Shown here in pieces: positions 22,998 to 30,053 of a stretch of 34,754 nt of DNA. A program made the position numbers and the translations under genes. Source of the DNA: an uncultured Monoglobus sp. (GTDB taxonomy: Bacteria > Bacillota > Clostridia > Monoglobales > Monoglobaceae); assembly GCA_947624305.1 (NCBI GenBank), contig CANQKC010000032.1, positions 1 through 34,754 on the forward strand, read 5' to 3'. Positions within the stretch are counted from its first letter, which is position 1; each line of letters begins with the position of its first letter. The notes beneath the pieces are model-generated. The model was not told the origin of the DNA and made no database searches. It saw only the letters and a list, made by a program, of their open reading frames with translations.

Positions 22998-24698
22998 ATA
23001 GCAATATATCACTTTGAAGCAAAAATGATAAGCCGAGGCAGTGGCCGCTCGGCTGCGGCTGCCGCGGCCTATGCGTCATGTTCACAGATATATAACGACT
23101 ATGACGGTGTTCAACACGACTATACCCGTAAGCAGGGTTGTATTTACAGTGAAATATTCCTGTCTCCAAACGCACCCGAAGAATGGAAAGACCGTGCCGA
23201 ATTATGGAACGCAGTTGAAGCTGCTGAAAAATCCAAAGACAGCAGACTGGCAAGGGAGATTATTGTTGCTTTGCCTATCGATGTCGGTATTGGCGAATGG
23301 AAAACAATACTTAAAGATTTTGTCCAAGAGCAGTGCGTAAGAAAGGGAATGTGCGCCGATGTGAATATCCATGACACCGACGGACACAATCCTCATGCTC
23401 ATATTTTGCTTACAGTAAGACCGCTTGACAAAAAGGGCAAATGGCAGGCTAAGACGCAGAAAGAATATCTTTGCAAGCGCGGCGATGAAGAACACGGATT
23501 TACCGCAGCCGAGTTTAAGACGGCGCAAGCCGACAGCTGGGAGAAGCAGTATCAATACAAGGTCGGCAAGAAGAAAATATATATGACGTCCTCCGAGGCT
23601 GAAGCGCAGAATTTAGAGCGAGTTTCCAAAAATCCTAAAAGCACACGCTTTGGCAGACAAAACCCGATATGTGCCGAATGGAACAGCGAGGGGCAGATTC
23701 TAAAATGGCGCAAAGCATGGGAGAACGCGGTCAATAAATCTTTGGAGCAGAAAAATATTGACACCCATATCGACTGCCGGAGTTTTAAGGACAGAGACAT
23801 TGACGAACAGCCGACAATTCACGAAGGAGTAACCGCTCGCATTATCGAGCAGCGCGGCGGTGTTTCGGAAAGGTGTGAGATAAATCGGCAGATCAGGGCT
23901 GACAACAAACTACTGCGCGAATTAAAAGCTCATGTAAAAAAGCTGACTGACGCTCTAAAGAATACAGTACCGTCAATCGCGGCGCTGCTTGAAAACATAC
24001 GCGCAAGTCTGGTTATATTTAGGTATCGAATAAAGTTTAATTCTATTCGGATCAAAGATATAGAACAGGATAAAAAGAAAATAGTACCGATACTAAAAAG
24101 ATATGACAAAATCAAATCCGAGCTTAAACAAAAGAACGCCGAACGCAAAAAGCTGCAAACCGAGAAAAAGTCCCTCGGCTCTGTACGGCTTGTAAAGCAA
24201 AATCAGCTTGAGCGCCGTATAGCCAAAGTCATTGAGGAAATCGAGGAGCTGGAAAGCGAGCGTAAATATTTACTCTCCGAACTATATTGCCAAAATGATA
24301 CAGAAGTATCGGAACTTGAAAGACAAATCTCGGATAACATCGTAGTTCTCGAAAAGCTAAACAGCATAAATTCGGACTTATCCGAGCGATACAATACGGA
24401 AAAAGCCCGTTATTTTGAAATCCAAAATGATATATCGCAAGATAACAAAGCCGAAGTAAATTACGAGCGCCGAAACATCAGAGACAACGCTATGACCGAA
24501 GCCGCATATCGGCTAAAAGAAATCTACGGTAAGAAATACGATTATACCTTATTAAAGCGATCCGAAACCGAAGTAAACCGCGAACTGAATGATTTGCAGC
24601 AGGACAAATCAATTCGACAGAAACTGACTAAAGCCGAGCAAATAGTTCAAAACAAGTCCGCAATCATTCCGAAGAAAACCAAAACCGTGGAACATTAG
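22998..24698 (+). CDS. MobA/MobL family relaxase (ATA start?)
   Basis: DNA relaxase that nicks the transfer origin and leads a strand into a recipient. The N-terminal domain shows AIYHFEAKMISRGSGRSAAAAAAY, and the HUH-type metal site shows in IHDTDGHNPHAHILLTVRPL. The C-terminal half (from about residue 290) is long charged coiled coil. The family start MAIYH corresponds here to ATA GCA ATA TAT CAC: AAAGGAG lies 8 bp before the ATA, so an ATG-to-ATA change is likely. The frame continues open to a GTG at 22926 within the hairpin array, and the next internal ATG (23025) would remove the first strand. The length from the ATA is 566 aa. Confidence 0.85.
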   Translation: MAIYHFEAKMISRGSGRSAAAAAAYASCSQIYNDYDGVQHDYTRKQGCIYSEIFLSPNAPEEWKDRAELWNAVEAAEKSKDSRLAREIIVALPIDVGIGEWKTILKDFVQEQCVRKGMCADVNIHDTDGHNPHAHILLTVRPLDKKGKWQAKTQKEYLCKRGDEEHGFTAAEFKTAQADSWEKQYQYKVGKKKIYMTSSEAEAQNLERVSKNPKSTRFGRQNPICAEWNSEGQILKWRKAWENAVNKSLEQKNIDTHIDCRSFKDRDIDEQPTIHEGVTARIIEQRGGVSERCEINRQIRADNKLLRELKAHVKKLTDALKNTVPSIAALLENIRASLVIFRYRIKFNSIRIKDIEQDKKKIVPILKRYDKIKSELKQKNAERKKLQTEKKSLGSVRLVKQNQLERRIAKVIEEIEELESERKYLLSELYCQNDTEVSELERQISDNIVVLEKLNSINSDLSERYNTEKARYFEIQNDISQDNKAEVNYERRNIRDNAMTEAAYRLKEIYGKKYDYTLLKRSETEVNRELNDLQQDKSIRQKLTKAEQIVQNKSAIIPKKTKTVEH

Positions 24699-25373
24699 AC
24701 CTTGATTTTCGGCCCATAAAGACATATTATATACCCGAGTCCAAAACAAGCGCCGAAACCCACGCAAATCCGCACCTCGCAAAGCCCTAATTTTCCACGC
24801 TGTCACGCAGTAGAATAGCCGTTCCGAAGGTTTTAATGCAATATCATTACTTTATATAATTTGCCGGATAAAACCCACATAAAAACGTTGGTTTTACACC
24901 CCTACTGCGTGACATATCTCTCACTTTTTGCTGTCAAGCGCAGCTTTGCGGAGATAATAACATTTGTTTTAAGATTGTGTTTGATAAAATATTTAAAAAG
25001 AAGATTAAAAAAGTGTTTTGTACAGTGCTCTGAATTGCTTTACAAAGAAAAAATAGATGAACAATTAGAGTATCATTTTAAGTATTGAGAATAAAAACCT
25101 AAAATCACGAGTCTGGGATTTGAATTTGGATAACGATCTGATGACAGGTAAGAGATTTTGACAATATAAAAGAAATATTTTGGCCGTGATAAGGTAATAG
25201 AGGTTTTAAAAATTGCTGGTAAGATGAGATAAAAGAAAAGAACAATATATTATCAGATACCAGATTAAAAGCATTACTTATTCATTTTAGAAATGTGTGA
25301 CGTTTCTGAGCAGAAAATTAATTGTAAATAATTTATGATGGTTTTAATAATAAGAAAGTTCCTTAAAATGATA
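24699..25373. other. Non-coding stretch after mobL
   Basis: No gene recognised. A 75-aa ORF at 24861-25088 has no ribosome site and no family resemblance. The only clear structure is a perfect 13-bp inverted repeat (24801-24813 and 24902-24914) enclosing 88 bp. From about 25090 the sequence is AT-rich with many stops in all frames and looks like decayed coding DNA. Confidence 0.6.
24801..24914. repeat. 13-bp perfect inverted repeat pair
   Basis: TGTCACGCAGTAG at 24801-24813 and its exact complement at 24902-24914 bound a 114-bp AT-rich segment. It could be the termini of a small non-autonomous element or a binding-site pair. No flanking duplication is evident. Confidence 0.55.
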
Positions 25374-25402
25374 TTGACATAATTCTCATTTTGTAATATA
25401 AT
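25374..25402 (+). promoter_or_regulatory. Consensus promoter before the decayed methyltransferase
   Basis: TTGACA (25374-25379), a 17-bp spacer and TATAAT (25397-25402). Both hexamers are perfect even though the gene behind it is destroyed. Confidence 0.8.
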
Positions 25403-25423
25403 ATACAATTGAAGCACATAGTT

Positions 25424-26188
25424 ATGACACATATATCTCAAAGGAAGTCATTGACAAATTGGGAATATCCCAACGACGTGTTGCTGTTTTATCTAGCGAA
25501 CATTGTATTGCCATAGTCTTAATGCTTGGGAATATGTGGGTTATTCCCTATAATGCTAAAAACTATCGATGCAAGAAGTATTATTGTATATGTCGAAAGA
25601 GATACTATGCTATAAAAAGAAGGCAATCTGATTCTTGAGCAATTCGCGAGCGTCGACATGACTCTTGTTTAAGAGAAGGTGAAACTTTTAAATCGAAATA
25701 TAATAGGGATTGATGTCAATGACGCGACACTAGAAAGATACCGAAAAAAAGTACATTTGATTGCGAGTCGGCAAACGGCAAGGATTATATTTAAAAGGAC
25801 GACGCAAGACATCTTGATTTAATGAGAGCATTGACTTGATAAGTACATATCAGCCGTAGCCAATATAATTCAATATAGCGAAGATAGTGAAAATGATTTA
25901 TCGCATTTGAATGTTAAGAACTTTCTCGATGAAATGCACAGCGTCACGGTGGAATGTTGCCGCGTTTTGAAAAGGGACAAGTTTTGCGCTGTTCTTATGT
26001 GAGATACATAGCAAAAAAGACATATGATTCATGTGCCGTTTGAGGTTATGAAAAATTCAAGACGTGGGATTAAGATAAATGAATTTATTATAAAAAAACT
26101 ATGTAATTGCAGAGTAACAGGCTATTGGAAGACGAACAGTGGGTGCTGTTCGCATATGAGTATTTGTTTGTGTATAAGAATGGATAGA
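25424..26188 (+). pseudogene. Decayed HTH and DNA methyltransferase gene
   Basis: Translation in shifting frames gives recognisable pieces in order. First is an HTH segment, YISKEVIDKLGISQRRVAVLS followed by NMWVIPYNAK and, after a frameshift, KPIDAR. Next is LILEQFA.. where a (D/N)xFxGSGTT SAM motif is expected, then LLNRNIIGIDVNDATLERYRKK. A damaged DLISTYQP lies where a (D/T)PPY motif belongs, then IIQYSEDSENDLSHLNVKNFLDEM, CCRVLKRDKFCAVLM, IIKKLCNCRVTGYWKTN and FAYEYLFVYKNG. Several stops and at least three frameshifts are present. The pieces match the site-specific DNA methyltransferase type common on Clostridial elements. The HTH may be a separate gene fused to it by deletion. Confidence 0.75.
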
Positions 26189-26227
26189 AACCATTCTTGA
26201 CAAAGTTTATGTGATAGGAGTGTAAAA

Positions 26228-27523
26228 ATGACAAATCCGCTGTCTGAAAGTAACTTAGCAAAAATATTCAAAAAGTCCGTTCGAAATCCTGGGCACATAG
26301 GAACAAATGAAGGAGTTAGCGTGGAATATAAAGAATCATTCGGTTGGATGAGCGTGAGTGATTATTTGAAAACAATGGCCTCTTTTGCAAATAGGAGTGG
26401 CGGATATATCATTTTTGGCATTAAAGATAAACCCCATGAATTGATAGGTCTTAAAGGTGAAGCTTTTGAGAGGTTTGAAAAAATTGACAATCAGAAATGG
26501 ACCACAAATCTAAGAGAACATTTTTCTCCGGAGATTGTATGGGAAAAGTGTATTTATCCATTTGATGGGAATTCATATGGCGTGATCTATACATATTCAG
26601 CAAAAGAGAAACCGGTTATTTGCAAAAAAGATGCGGATGAACTTAGAAAGGCTGCTATCTATTATAGATATAATTCGCAAAATTCAGAAATCGATTATCC
26701 TGAATTACATCAGATAATTGAATTTGAGAAGAATAAAATTAATGATTTGTGGATGAGCACAATTCGAGAAATTGGTGATTCGGGAATAACTAAAACTGCG
26801 TTGCTTGATTTAAAAAGCGGAAAAATGACGGGTGCTAATACAACCTTAATGATTGATGAAAAGTTACTTAATGAAATATCTTTTGTTCAAGAGGGATCAT
26901 TTGTTGAGACTGGGGGAAACCCAGCATTAAAAGTCGTTGGGCAAATTCAAACTGTAGTAGGTGCGCGTCGTGTTGTGGTAGAGCAAGAACGAAATAAAGC
27001 CATAAATGCTGATGAGATAATAAAATGCTTTATTACCCAAGAAGTTGTTAATAATCCGCTGGAGTTTGTCAAACAAATATGCTACCAAACAACTGGGAAT
27101 ATGCCCGTTTATTATTATCTCTATCTTGCAGAAAAATCGACAGAATCTGCTTTATCGTTTATTGAAACAATACCTATTAACTCTGTTGCCAAAGAATTGT
27201 TAAAAAGACGAATCGCACAAGCAGAAACAAAATATTGTGAGATTTCTACAGCCAATACTAAGTCTTCAAATAAAAAACGTAGATATTTGCAAGAAGTTCT
27301 TGATGAGTCATTGGTCATTCCTGATGATGTGACAGAATTAAAGTATTGCTTGAGTGCGATGCGTGCGTTATCGGTTGTAGAAGTACAGGAGCATAAAAAT
27401 TATATTTTAGAAATATTGTTTAAAATATATACAAATTACTTCAACATGAAGTTGTTCTCATCAATTAAGCCGGAATTTAGATATTTAATGTGTTGGGTCG
27501 ATGAGGCGTTATATATGCATTAA
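26228..27523 (+). CDS. AlbA_2 (Schlafen-like) domain protein
   Basis: An intact 431-aa protein. Residues about 25-165 match the AlbA_2/divergent AAA_4 domain: EGVSVEYKESFGWMS, SFANRSGGYIIFGIKDKP, and a following YYRYNSQNSEI strand. The remaining about 260 residues are helical and not recognised. AlbA_2 proteins include Schlafen-like nucleases and regulators found in defence contexts; activity is not predictable here. GGAG precedes the ATG at 26228. It follows, by 40 bp, the remnant of a DNA methyltransferase on the same strand, so the pair may once have formed a modification-linked conflict module. The gene is AT-rich compared with the core. Confidence 0.8.
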   Translation: MTNPLSESNLAKIFKKSVRNPGHIGTNEGVSVEYKESFGWMSVSDYLKTMASFANRSGGYIIFGIKDKPHELIGLKGEAFERFEKIDNQKWTTNLREHFSPEIVWEKCIYPFDGNSYGVIYTYSAKEKPVICKKDADELRKAAIYYRYNSQNSEIDYPELHQIIEFEKNKINDLWMSTIREIGDSGITKTALLDLKSGKMTGANTTLMIDEKLLNEISFVQEGSFVETGGNPALKVVGQIQTVVGARRVVVEQERNKAINADEIIKCFITQEVVNNPLEFVKQICYQTTGNMPVYYYLYLAEKSTESALSFIETIPINSVAKELLKRRIAQAETKYCEISTANTKSSNKKRRYLQEVLDESLVIPDDVTELKYCLSAMRALSVVEVQEHKNYILEILFKIYTNYFNMKLFSSIKPEFRYLMCWVDEALYMH

Positions 27524-27697
27524 AGTGATTTTTAATACGAAATTGCGCATAAAAATTTCGGAAGACCGAATACATTTAATTAGAGAGACTTATAGTTCGC
27601 TAGATATCGTGGAAAAAGATATGTAAAAAGGTATAAAAGAAGACCTCTTTGGTGAAAGTTATGGTAAAAATAATTTTTATCAAGGAGGTTTTTCGAC
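27524..27697. other. Intergenic, left flank of IS256-family remnant
   Basis: No ORF of note. GGAGG at about 27684-27688 is the ribosome site of the remnant transposase. A terminal inverted repeat for this first element could not be identified with confidence. Confidence 0.5.
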
Positions 27698-28163
27698 ATG
27701 AAAATACCAAAAGAAGTTATCAAGGAATATGTAAAAAGCGAGAAATTTACAAACACTGCCGACATCATGGAAAGCATTAAATCTATGTTTGCTGATGTTC
27801 TGAACGAGGTGCTTCAGTGCGAACTTGACGAACAGCTCGGCTACGAAAAACATGAGCGCACGGATTCCGGCAGCGAAAAGAAAAACTACAGAAACGGCTC
27901 TACCAAGCGCAGAATGAAAACTCAGCTCGGAGAGGTTGAGATTTCCGTTCCCCGCGACAGAAACGGCGAGTATGCGCCTAAGATCATCGATAAGTATCAG
28001 CGTAACGCCGACGGCTTGGAAGATAAATATTATCTCTGTATTCTCACGGTATGTCTACACGGGATATACAGGAGCAGATAAAAGATTTGTATGATATAAA
28101 TATATCATCGGAGCTTGTGTCAAAGATAAGCGAAAAGATAATGTGTGATGAAAAAATGAGACA
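27698..28163 (+). pseudogene. IS256-family transposase, frameshifted and truncated
   Basis: The N-terminal 110 residues are a typical IS256 (Mutator-like) start: VLNEVLQCELDEQLGYEKHERT, KNYRNGSTKRRMKTQLGEVEISVPRDRNGEY. At about 28026 one base seems to be missing from an A run. After shifting frame the protein continues as ILSLYSHGMSTRDIQEQIKDLYDINISSELVSKISEKI to about 28145. It then stops against the left end of a second IS. None of the DDE catalytic residues remain, and the rest of the gene is not found on the other side of that IS. Confidence 0.85.
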
Positions 28164-28187
28164 ATCCCAGATTTTGTGTAAAGTAAG

Positions 28188-28216
28188 TTGTCTAAACCTC
28201 CAAGATGGTATATAAT
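28188..28216 (+). promoter_or_regulatory. Promoter of the IS256 transposase
   Basis: TTGTCT (28188-28193), a 17-bp spacer and TATAAT (28211-28216), just inside the left inverted repeat and about 30 bp before the ATG. Confidence 0.65.
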
Positions 28217-28244
28217 AAAAATATCAAATTGGAGGTTTTTAATT

Positions 28245-29495
28245 ATGCCACGTTACAAAAAGAGCGCTGCCGAGCGAGCGGCAGAGAAAGAAAGACGAGA
28301 AAAAATACTCAATTTTGTACACGAAATGGGTGCTGAGGGGATCGAGGACCTGCACGACGTTTACAAAATGATGATCGGCGCAGTGATAGACGGAGGACTT
28401 GAAGCCGAGCTTGACGAGCAGCTTGGTTACTCTAAGTATGACTATCGTAGCAAAGAAGTCAACAACAGCCGGAACGGTCATTCGAAAAAGACCTTAAAAA
28501 CAAGCTTCGGTGATACCGAAATTGCCGTTCCCAGAGACCGCAACGGAGAGTTTGATCCACAGCTTGTTAAGAAAAATCAGACTACACTTACAGGAGACAT
28601 CGAAGAGAAAATATTGTCTATGTACGCAAAAGGCATGACGACTAAGGACATAGAAACGCATATAATGGAGATATACGGACTCGAATGCTCCGACAGCACC
28701 ATAAGCCGAATTACTGATAAAATACTGCCGGTTGTGCGGGAGTGGCAATCCAGACCACTCGAAGAGATCTATGCAGTAGTCTTTATGGACGCAATACACT
28801 TTCACGTAAGGAGCGAAGGCAGGATCGTGAAAAAAGCCGTATACATAGCGATAGGTATACGTATGGACGGATTAAAAGAGGTACTCGGTATGTGGGTAGG
28901 CGAGAATGAGAGCGCAAAGTTTTGGTTGTCGGTAATGAACGGACTGAAGAACAGAGGAGTTGAGGATATCTTAATTGCCTGTGTAGACGGCTTAACAGGC
29001 TTTCCGGCGGCGATAGAATCGGTATATCCGAAAACAGAGATACAGCAATGCATTATCCATCAAATCAGGAATACGACAAAATATGTATCCTACAAGGACA
29101 TTAAGGAGCTAATGGCGGATCTGAAGCGAGTATATGCGGCAGTGGACGAGCCTACAGCGCTAGCGGAGCTTGATGATTTTGATGAAAAATGGAGTGTGAA
29201 ATATCCGAAAATAGCTATATCATGGCGAAAGAATTGGGCAAATTTATCGACATATTTCAAATATCCGCAAGCGGTGAGAACGCTGATATACACGACGAAT
29301 ACCATAGAAGGATTCAACCGACAGCTGAGGAAAGTGACGAAAAACAAAAGCGTATTTCCGACGGATGAGAGCTTGATAAAGATGCTGTATCTGGCGATGA
29401 TAGACATAACGAAAAAATGGACAGGCAAGCGCAAGGACTGGGGAGTGATTCACTCGCAGCTTGAGATATTTTTCGCGGATCGGCTGCCGGAATAA
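28245..29495 (+). CDS. IS256-family transposase
   Basis: DDE transposase moving the surrounding IS. ATG at 28245 follows GGAGG by 9 bp and starts MPRYKKSAAERAAEKER; the longer open frame from 28188 crosses the promoter and is not used. It is a normal 416 aa. The N-terminal DNA-binding part includes AELDEQLGYSKYDY and RNGHSKKTLKTSFGDTEI. Catalytic positions are D in VVFMDAIHFHV, D in ACVDGLTGF and E in TNTIEGFNRQLRK. It is clearly a different subgroup from the upstream remnant, judging by the unlike N-termini. Confidence 0.95.
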   Translation: MPRYKKSAAERAAEKERREKILNFVHEMGAEGIEDLHDVYKMMIGAVIDGGLEAELDEQLGYSKYDYRSKEVNNSRNGHSKKTLKTSFGDTEIAVPRDRNGEFDPQLVKKNQTTLTGDIEEKILSMYAKGMTTKDIETHIMEIYGLECSDSTISRITDKILPVVREWQSRPLEEIYAVVFMDAIHFHVRSEGRIVKKAVYIAIGIRMDGLKEVLGMWVGENESAKFWLSVMNGLKNRGVEDILIACVDGLTGFPAAIESVYPKTEIQQCIIHQIRNTTKYVSYKDIKELMADLKRVYAAVDEPTALAELDDFDEKWSVKYPKIAISWRKNWANLSTYFKYPQAVRTLIYTTNTIEGFNRQLRKVTKNKSVFPTDESLIKMLYLAMIDITKKWTGKRKDWGVIHSQLEIFFADRLPE

Positions 29496-29631
29496 AGCAT
29501 AAGCCGTCCGGTCAAGTCAAGGGTTTGCGCGGCAAGCCGCTCCAATGAACGCCCTGCGGGCGCCCTTGACAAGCCCGGCCGATTATGCTACAGTATATTT
29601 AAGGCAGAAATTGAGCAAGTCAATTTCTGCC
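29496..29631. other. Three-way-junction palindrome in the IS 3' end
   Basis: Between the transposase stop and the right terminal repeat. The outer stem is 29496-29502/29583-29589 (AGCATAA/TTATGCT). Then comes a partly paired CCGG region, a stem GTCAAGGG/CCCTTGAC (29516-29523/29563-29570), and inside it two hairpins, 29529-29540 and 29550-29562. A separate 12-bp hairpin follows at 29603-29614/29620-29631. It may insulate the IS from outside transcription or act as a terminator, but there is no T-run. Confidence 0.75.
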
Positions 29632-29682
29632 TCGGCAAAACAGAGTATATTACCGTTTTGGAGTTTACACAAAATTAGGGAT

Positions 29683-30053
29683 AGCGCCGAAAAAATAGCG
29701 TAAGCGTGGCTCTGCCCCGACCCCTGAAATTTTAGCTCATTGTTTTTCCCTGAAACGAACAAAAACGAGCGGCAAGCCGCCCGTTTCAGTGCAAAATCCG
29801 CAAGACCACTCCGGTTGCTCTTCAGCAGAGTTATATCCTGCCTTGCGGCAAAAGCCAATATATGATTATTGGCACATTAACTTAAGTTTAAACCCAAATT
29901 TTTCGCCATGTCTAAGTCAGTCGTTTATTAAATACACATCTTTTTCCATAGTGCCTATTTTGGGCTAAGGCGGGAAAGTCGAACTATGACTGTTCCCGCC
30001 CACATAATATAGAAAATCTGAATCTACAGAGAATTCTTCATACTGTCGAATTT
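29683..30053. other. Intergenic region with hairpins
   Basis: No gene. It holds a two-tier hairpin at 29751-29788 (outer TGAAACG/CGTTTCA, inner GCGGcaagCCGC, the same inner core as in the IS tail). A second hairpin at 29969-30000 (GGCGGGAA/TTCCCGCC with an inner AGTC/GACT) lies about 54 bp beyond the stop of the HD/ATPase gene and may be its terminator, although no T-run follows on the transcribed strand. Confidence 0.6.

Larger units (their letters stand above)
20245..24698. mobile_element. Integrated mobilizable element: integrase-repressor-Xis-like-MobL module
   Basis: The set of tyrosine integrase, Xre repressor, small HTH protein, DUF3847 protein, hairpin array and MobL relaxase is the usual backbone of a small integrative mobilizable element in gut Clostridia. 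It has no conjugation (type IV secretion) genes of its own, so it would need a helper. The left end is placed at the att-like repeats next to the GGGtGRT terminator. The right end cannot be fixed; it may lie further right and include the defence-like genes. Confidence 0.75.
28164..29682. mobile_element. IS256-family insertion sequence, complete
   Basis: Terminal inverted repeats of about 21 bp: left 28164-28184 (ATCCCAGATTTTGTGTAAAG) and right 29662-29682, whose complement starts ATCCCTAATTTTGTGTAAAC. The element is about 1.52 kb with one intact transposase and a structured 3' segment. Flanking 8-bp sequences (28156-28163 and 29683-29690) do not match, so the expected target duplication is missing, consistent with an adjacent deletion that also removed the rest of the first IS. 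Confidence 0.82.

Noticed and set aside
24861..25088. 75-aa plus-strand ORF
   Set aside because: No ribosome site, crosses the 13-bp inverted repeat, no recognisable composition or family.
29583..29858. 91-aa minus-strand ORF at the IS right end
   Set aside because: Crosses the terminal repeat and several hairpins without a ribosome site.
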